20,415 nt of DNA from DATMXT01 sp035560415 (GCA_035560415.1 DATMZG010000052.1:1-20415); one strand, 5' to 3'; positions 1 through 8,502 are shown, numbered from the stretch's first letter. The notes: generated from the sequence alone by a model not told the origin. Program-made: numbers and translations.

Positions 1-33
1 ATAATGATATCCTTTGATAAGAAATTAACTCTC

Positions 34-52
34 AAGGAGGATTATGTAAATG
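34..52 (+). promoter_or_regulatory. nifJ ribosome binding site with a start-stop pair before the real start
   Basis: A full AAGGAGG at 34-40 lies nine bases before the nifJ ATG at 50. An ATG-TAA pair at 44-49 sits directly between them, in frame with and abutting the nifJ ATG. The Shine-Dalgarno to the first ATG is only three bases, too close for efficient use, so the ATG at 50 is favoured. The transcription promoter must lie left of the window. Confidence 0.7.
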
Positions 53-3000
53 GCGCGTCCCTTAAAATCCATGGACGGCAACACCGCTGCGGCGCATGTT
101 GCCTACGCATTCACTGAAGTCGCCGCAATATTCCCCATCACCCCCTCATCCGTCATGGCTGAGCTTGCCGACGTGTGGGCTGCCGAAGGCCGCAAGAACA
201 TCTTCGGCCAGACTGCCCACATCGCCGAGATGCAGTCCGAGGCCGGCGCGGCCGGCGCTTTGCACGGCTCCCTCTCCGCGGGCGCCTTGACCACCACCTT
301 CACGGCCTCGCAGGGCCTGCTGCTCATGATTCCCAACATGCTGAAAATCGCGGGCGAACTGCTGCCGGGCGTCATCCACTGCTCCGCGCGCGCCATCGCC
401 TCCCACGCGCTCTCCATTTTCGGGGATCATTCCGACGTCATGTCCTGCCGGCAGACCGGTTTTGCCATGCTCTCCTCCGTCAACCCGCAGGAGGTCATGG
501 ACCTCGGCGCCGTCGCGCACCTTGCGGCCATCAAGGGCCGGGTGCCTTTCCTGCACTTTTTCGACGGCTTTCGCACCTCCCATGAAATTCAGAAAATCGC
601 CACCTGGGAGTACGAGGACCTCAAGTCCATGGTGGACATGGACGCCGTTCAGGCTTTCCGCGACGGCGCCTTGTCGCCGGAGCACCCCTACACCAAGGGC
701 ACGGCTCAGAACCCCGACATCTTCTTCCAGTCCCGCGAAGCCAGCAACCGCTATTACAATGAGCTGCCCAAAGTCGTTGAGGAGTATATGGGCAAGGTCA
801 ACAAACTGACCGGAAAGAAGTATAAGCTCTTCAACTACTACGGCGACAAAAACGCCACCGACGTCATCGTCGCGATGGGCTCGGCCTGCGACACCACTGA
901 GGAGGTCATTGACTACCTGACCGCCAAGGGCGAAAAGGTCGGCCTTGTCAAGGTCCGCCTCTACCGCCCCTTCTCGGTCAAGCACTTTGTCGACGCGCTG
1001 CCCGAGACCTGCCAGCGCATTTCCGTCCTCGACCGCACCAAGGAGCCCGGCGCCATCGGCGAGGCGCTCTATCTTGACGTGGTCACCGCCCTCACTGAGG
1101 CGGGCCGGGGCGACATCAAGGTGGTCGGCGGCCGGTACGGGCTCGGCTCCAAGGACTTCTCGCCGGCCTGCGTATTTGCGGTCTACGAGAACCTCGCGGC
1201 GCGCCGGCCCAAGAACGGCTTCACGGTCGGCATCAACGACGACGTGACCCGCACTTCTCTCAAACTCAAGTCCGCCCCCGACACCGCCCCCCGCGGCACC
1301 GTCTCCTGCAAGTTCTGGGGACTGGGCTCGGACGGCACGGTCGGCGCCAACAAGAACACCATCAAAATCATCGGCGACTACACCAACCTGAACGTCCAAG
1401 CCTACTTCGCCTACGACTCCAAGAAGTCGGGCGGCGTGACCATCTCGCATCTGCGGTTTGGCCGCAAGCCCATCAAGAGCACCTACTTCATTAAAAAGGC
1501 CGACTTTGTGGCCTGCCACAACATGTCCTATCTGACGAAGTACGACATGACCGGCGACCTCGCCGACGGCGGCACTTTCCTGCTCAACACCTCTTACAGC
1601 GCCGATGAAATCGGAAATTACCTGCCCTCCAACGTCAAACGCGACCTCGCCCGCAAAAACTGCAAGTTCTACATCATCGACGGCGTCGGCATCGCCCGGG
1701 AGCTCGGAATGGGCAGCCGCATCAACACGATTTTGCAGGCCGCTTTCTTCAAGCTGACCAAGATCATGCCCATTGAGCTCGCTGTGGAGAAGATGAAGGA
1801 GGCCGTCGTCAAGAGCTACGGCACCAAGGGCGAAAAGGTTGTCAATATGAACAACGCCGCCATTGACCGCGGCCTGACCGGCGTCGTCAAGGTGTCTGTC
1901 CCGAGAGATTGGGCCCACGAGCCGGCCGGCGTCGCGGAGCGCCCGGTCATCGGGGACGACAAGGCGCTTGTCGCCTTTGTCAAAGAGGTCGTCCGCCCCA
2001 TTGAGTATCAGGACGGCGACAGCTTGCCGGTGTCCGCCTTTGCCGACTATGCCGACGGCAAGCTGCCGGCCGGCACCGCCGCATTCGAAAAGCGCGGCAT
2101 CGCCGTCGACGTCCCCGAGTGGGATTCCACCAAGTGCATTCAGTGCAACCAGTGCTCTCTGGTCTGCCCGCACGCCTGCATCCGCCCCTTCGCCATGACG
2201 AAGGAGGAGGTCGCGGCGGCCCCCGCCGGATTTATCGGCAAGCCCATGATCGGAAAGGGCGCCGAGGAGTACACCTTTACCATCCGGGTCAGCCCACTCG
2301 ACTGCACCGGCTGCGGCAACTGCGCCGCCATCTGCCCCGCCAAGGACAAGGCCCTCATCATGAAGCCGGCCCTCTCCCAGCTTGACAAGCAGGAGGCCTA
2401 CGACTACTGCGTCGCCAAGGTGACTGAGAAGAAACTGCCCTTTGCCGAAAACACGGTCAAGGGCTCCCAGTTCAAGACCCCGCTGCTCGAGTACTCGGGC
2501 GCCTGCGCCGGCTGCGGCGAGACGCCGTATGCCAAGCTCGTCACCCAGCTCTACGGCGAGCGCATGTTCATTGCCAACGCCACCGGCTGCTCCTCCATCT
2601 GGGGCGGCTCCTCCCCCTCCTCCCCCTACACCAAGAATCGCTTTGGCCGCGGCCCGGCGTGGGCCAACTCCCTGTTTGAGGACAACGCCGAATACGGCTA
2701 CGGCATGTATCTGGCCATCCGGCAGCGCCGCGAGAAGCTCATTGAAGATTGCAAGGCCTTTGCCGACTCCCTTGAGGAGGGCAAAAAGCGCAACAACAAA
2801 GAGTGGATTGAGCAATCCGAGGCCTGCGCCGAGTGGCTCTCGGTCAAGGACGACCCCGAGCTCTCCCGCAAGGCGGGCGAAAGAGTCGTCGCCTCCATGG
2901 AGGCCGCCGTCAACTGCCCGTCCCCCCGCAAGCCCTCCATCCTGAAAAACGCCGACCTGCTCCCCAAGCAGATCATCTGGATTTTCGGCGGCGACGGCTG

Positions 3001-3628
3001 GGCCTACGACATCGGCTTTGGCGGGCTCGACCATGTGCTGGCCTCCGGCGAGGACGTCAACGTGCTGGTCTTCGACACCGAGGTCTACTCCAACACCGGC
3101 GGCCAGTCCTCCAAGGCCACCCCGACCGGCTCCGTCGCCCAGTTTGCGGCGGCCGGCAAAACGGTCAAAAAGAAGGACCTCCCCGCCATCGCCATGACTT
3201 ACGGCTATGTCTACACCGCCTCCATCTGCATGGGCGCCGACTTTAACCAGACCGTCAAAGCCATCACCGAAGCCGCCTCCTACAACGGCCCCTCCCTCGT
3301 CGTGGCCTACGCCCCCTGCATCAACCACGGAATCAGGGCCGGCATGGGCACCGCCCAGCTCGAGTCCAAGGCCGCCGTCGAGGCCGGCTACTGGTTCAAC
3401 TACCGATACGACCCGCGTCTGAAGGCCGAGGGCAAAAACCCCTTCCAGCTCGACAGCAAGGAGCCCAAAGCCGAATATCTCGACTTCCTCAAGAAAGAAG
3501 TCCGGTACACCTCGCTTGAGCTCACTTTCCCCGACAGGGCCAAGGAGCTCTTCGCCAAGGCCGCCGAGGGCAGCAAGGAGAAATACGCGCAGCTCAAAGC
3601 CCTTGCCGACGGCAACACCTGCCTCTGA
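50..3628 (+). CDS. nifJ: Pyruvate:ferredoxin (flavodoxin) oxidoreductase, single chain
   Basis: This enzyme oxidises pyruvate with CoA to acetyl-CoA and CO2 and reduces ferredoxin or flavodoxin; it is cytoplasmic and central to clostridial fermentation. The 1192-residue length matches single-chain homodimeric enzymes. An N-terminal pyruvate-binding region (ITPSSVMAE near residue 30) is followed by the core domains. The two-cluster ferredoxin domain has CxxCxxCxxxC at C696-C706 and again at C752-C762. The thiamine pyrophosphate domain begins at CAGCG (C819, C822) and carries GDGWAYDIG near 981 and NTGGQ near 1015. The start at 50 follows AAGGAGG. The gene is alone in its unit and ends at a strong terminator. 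All key motifs are present. Naming is by family; the electron acceptor and the physiological direction cannot be read from sequence. Confidence 0.97.
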   Translation: MARPLKSMDGNTAAAHVAYAFTEVAAIFPITPSSVMAELADVWAAEGRKNIFGQTAHIAEMQSEAGAAGALHGSLSAGALTTTFTASQGLLLMIPNMLKIAGELLPGVIHCSARAIASHALSIFGDHSDVMSCRQTGFAMLSSVNPQEVMDLGAVAHLAAIKGRVPFLHFFDGFRTSHEIQKIATWEYEDLKSMVDMDAVQAFRDGALSPEHPYTKGTAQNPDIFFQSREASNRYYNELPKVVEEYMGKVNKLTGKKYKLFNYYGDKNATDVIVAMGSACDTTEEVIDYLTAKGEKVGLVKVRLYRPFSVKHFVDALPETCQRISVLDRTKEPGAIGEALYLDVVTALTEAGRGDIKVVGGRYGLGSKDFSPACVFAVYENLAARRPKNGFTVGINDDVTRTSLKLKSAPDTAPRGTVSCKFWGLGSDGTVGANKNTIKIIGDYTNLNVQAYFAYDSKKSGGVTISHLRFGRKPIKSTYFIKKADFVACHNMSYLTKYDMTGDLADGGTFLLNTSYSADEIGNYLPSNVKRDLARKNCKFYIIDGVGIARELGMGSRINTILQAAFFKLTKIMPIELAVEKMKEAVVKSYGTKGEKVVNMNNAAIDRGLTGVVKVSVPRDWAHEPAGVAERPVIGDDKALVAFVKEVVRPIEYQDGDSLPVSAFADYADGKLPAGTAAFEKRGIAVDVPEWDSTKCIQCNQCSLVCPHACIRPFAMTKEEVAAAPAGFIGKPMIGKGAEEYTFTIRVSPLDCTGCGNCAAICPAKDKALIMKPALSQLDKQEAYDYCVAKVTEKKLPFAENTVKGSQFKTPLLEYSGACAGCGETPYAKLVTQLYGERMFIANATGCSSIWGGSSPSSPYTKNRFGRGPAWANSLFEDNAEYGYGMYLAIRQRREKLIEDCKAFADSLEEGKKRNNKEWIEQSEACAEWLSVKDDPELSRKAGERVVASMEAAVNCPSPRKPSILKNADLLPKQIIWIFGGDGWAYDIGFGGLDHVLASGEDVNVLVFDTEVYSNTGGQSSKATPTGSVAQFAAAGKTVKKKDLPAIAMTYGYVYTASICMGADFNQTVKAITEAASYNGPSLVVAYAPCINHGIRAGMGTAQLESKAAVEAGYWFNYRYDPRLKAEGKNPFQLDSKEPKAEYLDFLKKEVRYTSLELTFPDRAKELFAKAAEGSKEKYAQLKALADGNTCL

Positions 3629-3641
3629 TAAACAAACCGAG

Positions 3642-3671
3642 AAAAGGCTCCCCGAAAGGGGAGCCTTTTTT
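3642..3671. terminator. Bidirectional terminator between nifJ and fprA
   Basis: GGCTCCCC (3646-3653) pairs perfectly with GGGGAGCC (3658-3665) around a GAAA tetraloop. Four A precede the stem and six T follow it, so it can end transcription from both sides. It lies 13 bases after the nifJ stop and 13 bases from the fprA stop. Confidence 0.93.
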
Positions 3672-3684
3672 GTTGGAAACGTTT

Positions 3685-4881
3685 TTACATAGTGGCCGCA
3701 ATGGCCGCCGCGAGGGCGTCAAGCTCGGCCTCCTGCTCCGCCTTGAGGGCGGATTTGAGGGTGACGGTCTCGGGCAGGATGGTCATATCCTTGCACCCGC
3801 TCAGAATTTCGGCCATGAGCTTGCCCGAGGCCGGGGCCCAGCTCCCGTTTTGAATGAGGGCGACCGTGCGGTTTTGAATGTTGTGGGCCGCGAGGTCCCG
3901 CAGCAGGTCCTCCATCGTGACGAAAATGCCCATGTTGTAGGTCGTCGAGGCGAAGACGAGGTGGCTCCACCGGAAGGCCGCCGCCACGATTTCGGAGGCA
4001 GACGTTGTCGACACGTCGAACATGACGGTGCGAATGCCCTGCTCTTGCAGTTTGCAGGAGAGGATTTCGGCGGCGTTTTCGGTGTTGCCGTAGACCGAGG
4101 CGTAGGCGATCATGACGCCCTTGTCCTCCGGCGTGTAGCTGCTCCACCTGACGTATTTGTCGATATAGACGGGCAGGTTCTCCCGCCAGACATGGCCGTG
4201 CAGGGGGCAGATCATCCCGATGTCGAGGGCCGCCATCTTTTTGAGCAGGGCCGCCGTCTGCGCCCCGTACTTGCCGACGATGTTGCAGTAGTACCGCCGC
4301 GCCTCGTCCATGTAGTCGCGCTCAAAGTCGACCTCGTCGGCAAAGAGGGCGCCGTTTAAGGTCCCGAAAGTGCCGAAGGCGTCGGCCGAGAAGAGAATTT
4401 TGTCCGCGGCGTCCCAGGTCACCATGACCTCCGGCCAGTGCACCATGGGGGCCATGCGAAAGTGCAGCTCGTGCCGGCCGGTCCCAAGCACCGTGGTCTC
4501 GTCGGCGAGTACCAGCCGCCCGTCCGGAAGGGGTTCAAAAAACTGGCCGATCATGGCGGCGATTTTGGCGTTGCAGACCACTTTTGCCTCCGGATAGCGC
4601 CCGAGAAGCTCCATGAGCGTGGCCGAGTGGTCAGGCTCCATGTGGTGGATGACGAGGTAGTCGAGGGGGCGCCCGTCCAGCACATGGGCGACGTTTTCGA
4701 AAAAGACCTTGCCCACGGCCTTGTCGACCGTGTCGAAAAGCACGGTGCGCTCGTCTAAGAGCAGATAGGAATTGTAGGAGACGCCGCGGGGCACCGAATA
4801 GACCCCCTCGAACATGGCGAGTCTGCGGTCGTTTGCGCCCACCCAATAGAGGTCTTCCGTCACTTTTCGCGTGCAGTGCAT
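3685..4881 (-). CDS. fprA: Flavodiiron protein (A-type flavoprotein, O2/NO reductase)
   Basis: This is a soluble flavodiiron protein that reduces O2 to water or NO to N2O at a non-haem di-iron site, fed through FMN. It protects anaerobes from oxygen or nitrosative stress. I choose the ATG at 4881 (398 residues): GGGAG lies seven bases upstream, whereas the ATG at 4887 is one base from it, and the open frame to 4986 runs back through the likely promoter. The metallo-beta-lactamase-like domain has H80-x-E82-x-D84-H85, H148, D167 and H228, the full di-iron ligand set. The flavodoxin domain starts near residue 255 with YASVYGNTE. No C-terminal rubredoxin or flavin reductase domain is fused, so a separate electron donor is needed. 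Whether O2 or NO is the main substrate cannot be told from sequence. Confidence 0.94.
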   Translation of the reverse strand: MHCTRKVTEDLYWVGANDRRLAMFEGVYSVPRGVSYNSYLLLDERTVLFDTVDKAVGKVFFENVAHVLDGRPLDYLVIHHMEPDHSATLMELLGRYPEAKVVCNAKIAAMIGQFFEPLPDGRLVLADETTVLGTGRHELHFRMAPMVHWPEVMVTWDAADKILFSADAFGTFGTLNGALFADEVDFERDYMDEARRYYCNIVGKYGAQTAALLKKMAALDIGMICPLHGHVWRENLPVYIDKYVRWSSYTPEDKGVMIAYASVYGNTENAAEILSCKLQEQGIRTVMFDVSTTSASEIVAAAFRWSHLVFASTTYNMGIFVTMEDLLRDLAAHNIQNRTVALIQNGSWAPASGKLMAEILSGCKDMTILPETVTLKSALKAEQEAELDALAAAIAATM

Positions 4882-4940
4882 AGTCATTCTCCCGTCTTTT
4901 ATATCAATATATGTCAGCTTGTCCGCCTTATGATTGGACG

Positions 4941-4991
4941 GACAGGCTCTCTTTTGCCTGTCAGTATACCACATTTTTCCCGCCATGAAAA
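4941..4991 (-). promoter_or_regulatory. fprA promoter with inverted repeats at the transcription start
   Basis: On the minus strand TTTTCA (4991-4986), 17 bases and TATACT (4968-4963) form a sigma-A type promoter, strengthened by a TGG extended -10. Transcription should start near 4956. An inverted repeat GACAGGC-N8-GCCTGTC (4941-4947 and 4956-4962) covers the predicted start. A second one, TGTCCG-N13-CGGACA (4920-4925 and 4939-4944), overlaps the first in the leader. An operator or leader structure is inferred; the regulator is unknown. Confidence 0.6.
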
Positions 4992-4993
4992 GA

Positions 4994-5019
4994 AAAAAGC
5001 CCCCGTACGGGGGCTTTTT
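4994..5019 (-). terminator. Terminator of the serine operon
   Basis: AAAAAGCCCCC (4994-5004) is fully complementary to GGGGGCTTTTT (5009-5019) around GTAC. Read on the minus strand it lies just after the DUF1015 stop and ends in a T-run. It directly abuts the -35 element of fprA, which insulates that gene from the serine operon. Confidence 0.93.
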
Positions 5020-5027
5020 GCCGTTTT

Positions 5028-6176
5028 TCAGATGAGCTTGGCCTCGAGGTAGTGCCGCTTGTCGGGCGCTTCCCCCATGGAAAAGGACTTGCGCACGAGG
5101 GCCCCGTCCTTGCGGACAATCTCAAAGAGAGTCGACTTCTCAAACTCGGGCAGGATGAGGGCGATGTTGCCCGGCGCTCCCCCCAACTCTCTCGCCTCTT
5201 TTTCGCCGTGAATGTAGTCGATGGAGGCCTTCGGATGCGCCGCAAGCCACTTGTCGAGCGCCGGCTGGAGCTGCTGGAGCGGCGGCAGGTTTTCGGGGTC
5301 GACAAGGTCAAAGGCGGCCTTGTCGACGCCAAAGAGCACCCGGTGAATGGGCTCAAAGGCGAGGGCCGGGTCGTGCAGGTTGACGATCTCGACTAAGGCA
5401 TACCGGGCGGGGTCGGTCACGCGCTGCTCGGCCGTCAGCTTCGCCTTGCGGTACTCCCAGTGGAGCCTCGCCGAGGCCAGCGAATGATTTCCGTCGCCCA
5501 TGGCAAAGAGCAGCCCCTGCGCGACTTTGGCGAGCCCCTCAAGCGCCTCGCAGACGGGCTCCAGTTCTTCCACCTTGCGACCCTGCAGCCGGCCTGCGCC
5601 CTGCATGAGCTCGAAGTCGTAGAGCGGCTGGAGGGTGTCCCAGGCGGCGTCAAGCGGGCCGATGAGGGTATTGCCGGGGTCGTCGACCAGCACCATGATG
5701 TGGGGCAGTTCAAGTGGCGCCCCCTGCCGGATTTTGACCCTCGCCGGCAGCCGGGAGGCGATGGTGCTCTCAGTGGCCCGGATCAGGCTTTTGGAGGCCG
5801 GCGAATAGTCGTACCGCTCGAGGTCGAGGGCCAGCACCAGCCCCCGGCGCCATCCCGTGGTCGTCTGCCGGCGGACCAGCACAAAGCCCTCGCCGATGGG
5901 GCGCAGCAGCTCTTTTTGCAGGCAGGCCCGCATGGCCTTGTGAATGCGCGCAATGTCGTCCGAGTTGTCCTCTCTGAGGTAGGCCTCGGGCAAAATCATA
6001 TTGAGGGCCGAGGGCGCGTCCCCGGCAAGCTCTTTCGCCCGCTCCCAATAGGCGGGCCGTGAAGTGTACTGGTCGCAGGCGACGACCGAGAAAGTCTCGA
6101 GAGGCACACCCGGTGCCGGCAGCAGAATGTCGGGCACCGAAATGCCGAGGGCAAAAAGCCGTTCCTTGACCGTCAT
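5028..6176 (-). CDS. DUF1015 family protein encoded with serC and serA
   Basis: This 382-residue protein matches the DUF1015 family, which I recognise by its length, the family-typical GDGNHS segment at 227-232 (the family often reads DGxHR/S), and its position behind serA. No biochemical function is firmly established for the family. It has no signal peptide, membrane segment or known catalytic motif that I can identify. Its ATG shares one base with the serA stop (TGATG) and no convincing ribosome binding site precedes it, so translation is probably coupled to serA. It is the last gene before the operon terminator. The recurring link of this family to serCA suggests a role in serine or phosphoserine metabolism or its control, but that is inference. 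Confidence 0.85.
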   Translation of the reverse strand: MTVKERLFALGISVPDILLPAPGVPLETFSVVACDQYTSRPAYWERAKELAGDAPSALNMILPEAYLREDNSDDIARIHKAMRACLQKELLRPIGEGFVLVRRQTTTGWRRGLVLALDLERYDYSPASKSLIRATESTIASRLPARVKIRQGAPLELPHIMVLVDDPGNTLIGPLDAAWDTLQPLYDFELMQGAGRLQGRKVEELEPVCEALEGLAKVAQGLLFAMGDGNHSLASARLHWEYRKAKLTAEQRVTDPARYALVEIVNLHDPALAFEPIHRVLFGVDKAAFDLVDPENLPPLQQLQPALDKWLAAHPKASIDYIHGEKEARELGGAPGNIALILPEFEKSTLFEIVRKDGALVRKSFSMGEAPDKRHYLEAKLI

Positions 6177-7345
6177 CAGCCGATCACCCGCACTCTCACC
6201 ATGCCCTTGATGGCCCGGAGCTTCTCAAGGCCCTCCTCCCCGACCGGGGGCTCAATGTCGATGATGGTGTAGGCGTATTCGCCGCGGCTGTTGTTGACCA
6301 TGTGCTCAATGTTGATGTTGTCGGCCGCGAGAATGGCCGTGATCTGCCCGACCATGTTGGGGATGTTGTGGTGGAAGAGCGTGATGCGGAAATTGCCGTT
6401 TTTGGGCAGCTCGCAGTTTGGCAGGTTGATGGCGTTGCGCACGTTTCCGTAGAGGAGGTAGTTTTTGAGCTCGGTCGCTGCCATGACGGCGCAGTTCTCC
6501 TCCGACTCGGGCGTGGAGGCCCCGAGGTGCGGCATGGCGATGACCCCCTTGCAGCAGAGCAGGGCGTCCTCCGGGAAGTCGGTGACATATCTGCGCAGGC
6601 GGCCCTCCTCGAGCGCCGCGACGACGGCCTTTGTGTCGACAAGGCCGCCGCGGGCAAAGTTGAGCAGCACGGCGCCCTCCTTGAACTTTTCAAGCTGGAC
6701 GGCGCCGATCATGCTTTTGGTGCCGGCGTTGAGGGGCAGGTGCAGCGTGATATAGTCGCACTCGGCATAAATCTGGTCGAGGCTTGCGGCGTGGCGCACC
6801 GAGCGCGATAGCCCCCACGCGGCGTCGACCGAGATATAGGGGTCGTACCCGAGCACATTCATCGAAAGCCCGTAGTGGGCGGCGTTGGCGACCTGCACGC
6901 CGATGGCGCCAAGGCCGATGACGCCCAGCGTCTTCCCGGCGAGCTCAGGCCCCGTGAACTGCTTTTTGCCCTCCTCGACGGTCTCTGTGACGGCTTCGCC
7001 GCCGCCCTGAAGGGACTTGCACCAGTCGATGCCGGAGATGATTTTTCGGCCCGCCAGCAGCATTCCGGCAAGCACCAGCTCCTTGACGGCGTTGGCGTTT
7101 GCGCCCGGCGTGTTGAAGACGATGATGCCCTTTTCGTTGCACCGCTCAATCGGGATGTTGTTGACGCCGGCCCCCGCCCTGCCGATGGCAAGGAGGCTCT
7201 CGGGCAACGCATCGCCGTGCAGGTCGGCCGACCGGACGAGGTATGCGTCGGGGGCCTCGAAGTGCTCGCCGACCGCAAACTCATCGCCCAGCACCGTATA
7301 AATCAAATCCGAGATGTTGTTCTTCTTTTCTATATAATAGTGCAT
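6176..7345 (-). CDS. serA: D-3-phosphoglycerate dehydrogenase
   Basis: SerA oxidises 3-phosphoglycerate to 3-phosphohydroxypyruvate with NAD+, the first step of serine synthesis. The 389-residue form is short: a substrate domain split around the Rossmann domain, then one C-terminal ACT domain (about 320-389), without the extra intervening domain of longer enzymes such as that of B. subtilis. The NAD motif is GLGAIG at 144-149. The catalytic residues appear as R232 (ARGG), E259 and H273 (PHLGAS). The ACT domain includes NIPNMVGQI, so feedback control by serine is plausible but not shown. The ATG overlaps the serC stop by one base (TAATG), and GGAG lies inside serC 14 bases upstream, so translational coupling is likely. 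Confidence 0.95.
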   Translation of the reverse strand: MHYYIEKKNNISDLIYTVLGDEFAVGEHFEAPDAYLVRSADLHGDALPESLLAIGRAGAGVNNIPIERCNEKGIIVFNTPGANANAVKELVLAGMLLAGRKIISGIDWCKSLQGGGEAVTETVEEGKKQFTGPELAGKTLGVIGLGAIGVQVANAAHYGLSMNVLGYDPYISVDAAWGLSRSVRHAASLDQIYAECDYITLHLPLNAGTKSMIGAVQLEKFKEGAVLLNFARGGLVDTKAVVAALEEGRLRRYVTDFPEDALLCCKGVIAMPHLGASTPESEENCAVMAATELKNYLLYGNVRNAINLPNCELPKNGNFRITLFHHNIPNMVGQITAILAADNINIEHMVNNSRGEYAYTIIDIEPPVGEEGLEKLRAIKGMVRVRVIG

Positions 7346-8421
7346 TATTTTGTCTCATACTCCTTCATAAAGTCGGCGAGCGCCCGGACCCCTTCAACCG
7401 GCATGGCGTTGTAAATGCTGGCGCGAATGCCGCCGGCGGCCCTATGTCCCTTGATGTTGATGATGCCCTTGCCCTTTGCGAGCTTGATGAACTCTGCCGT
7501 CTGCTCTTCAGTCGGCAGCGTGAAAGTGACGTTCGTGATTGAACGCGAACCCTCCTCGGCGCAGCCCTTGTAGAGCTTTGAGGCGTCGATGACATCGTAG
7601 AGCAGCACCGCCTTTTGACGGTTGACGGCCTCCATGGCGGCAACGCCGCCCTGGCCCTCGAGCCACTTGAACACGAGCCCCGCCGCGTAGATGGCAAAGC
7701 AGTTGGGGGTGTTGTACATGGAGTCATTGTCGGCCGCGAGCTTATAGCTGAGCATGGCCGGCACTTCGGGGGGCGTATCTTTGAGCAGCGACTTTTTGAC
7801 GATGACGACGGTCAGCCCGGCCGGGGCCATGTTCTTCTGCGCGCCGGCGTAAATGAGGTCAAAGTCCGTCACTTCGACGTCAAGGCCCAGAATGCAGGAG
7901 GAGAGGTCGGCCACAAGCGGCATGCCGCCCGTTTTGGGCCATTTGTGATAGGTCGTACCGTAAATCGTGTTGTTGCCGGTGATATGGAGATAGGATGCGT
8001 CTTTTGACAGCATATCCTCAGTGATTTTGGGAATGCGGCTGTAGTTTTCGGCCTTGCCGGAGAATATCGTGTGGACGGTCCCCCACCGGGCCGCCTCGAC
8101 GGCGGCCTTTTTGGCGAAGCTGCCGGTCTCGACGTAGTCGGCGACGCCGCCTCTCTCCATGAGGTTCATCGGAATCATGGAGAACTGGAGGGAGGCCCCG
8201 CCCTGAAGGAAGAGGACGGCGTAGTCCTCGGGGATGCGCATGAGGCGGCGCAGCGACTCCTGCGCTTTCGTGTGAATTTCCTGGAACGCCGGTGATCGAT
8301 GACTCATCTCCAGCACGCTGCTTCCTGCACCCGGATAACATAACATCTCATCGCGGATTTGTTCGAGGACGGGCAGAGGCATTGCGGATGGGCCTGCGGC
8401 AAAGTTGAACTGGCGTTCCAT
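7345..8421 (-). CDS. serC: Phosphoserine aminotransferase
   Basis: SerC transfers the amino group of glutamate to 3-phosphohydroxypyruvate, making O-phosphoserine; it is a class V PLP aminotransferase. The 358 residues start with the family hallmark NFAAGPSAMP. The PLP lysine is K196 in YAGAQKN, and D172 is placed to bind the pyridine nitrogen. The C-terminus contains GHRAAGGIRASIYNA, which carries the conserved arginines for the substrate. AGAGGAG (8436-8430) lies eight bases before the ATG. It is the first gene of serC-serA-DUF1015. No serB-type phosphatase is present here, so the final step must be encoded elsewhere or be done by an unrecognised protein. Confidence 0.96.
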   Translation of the reverse strand: MERQFNFAAGPSAMPLPVLEQIRDEMLCYPGAGSSVLEMSHRSPAFQEIHTKAQESLRRLMRIPEDYAVLFLQGGASLQFSMIPMNLMERGGVADYVETGSFAKKAAVEAARWGTVHTIFSGKAENYSRIPKITEDMLSKDASYLHITGNNTIYGTTYHKWPKTGGMPLVADLSSCILGLDVEVTDFDLIYAGAQKNMAPAGLTVVIVKKSLLKDTPPEVPAMLSYKLAADNDSMYNTPNCFAIYAAGLVFKWLEGQGGVAAMEAVNRQKAVLLYDVIDASKLYKGCAEEGSRSITNVTFTLPTEEQTAEFIKLAKGKGIINIKGHRAAGGIRASIYNAMPVEGVRALADFMKEYETK

Positions 8422-8448
8422 TTATGACACTCCTCTAAAAAAATGTTC

Positions 8449-8502
8449 GTCGTATGAATACGACTGTCTACAATTATACAACAGCCACCACGCGCTTCGC
8501 AA
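8449..8502 (-). promoter_or_regulatory. serC operon promoter and operator-like palindrome
   Basis: On the minus strand TTGCGA (8502-8497), 18 bases and TATAAT (8478-8473) form a promoter with a perfect -10 and a predicted start near 8466. Just downstream lies GTCGTATGAATACGAC (8449-8464), a palindrome with 7-base arms and a 2-base centre. It covers roughly +2 to +17, a classic repressor position. A further inverted repeat, CGCGC-N8-GCGCG (8491-8508), overlaps the -35. Operator function is inferred. Confidence 0.65.

Noticed and set aside
1..33. ATAATGAT at the left edge as the nifJ -10 box
   Set aside because: Only part of a possible -10 is inside the window and the -35 would lie outside, so it cannot be supported.
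146..3328. Very long open frame on the minus strand opposite nifJ
   Set aside because: It mirrors the codon bias of a GC-rich nifJ, is dominated by G, A, V, D and L, and has no recognisable domain. The plus-strand protein is unmistakable.
4882..4986. Longer N-terminus for the flavodiiron protein from 4986
   Set aside because: The extension covers the promoter and leader hairpins. The start at 4881 has a proper ribosome binding site and the standard family N-terminus.
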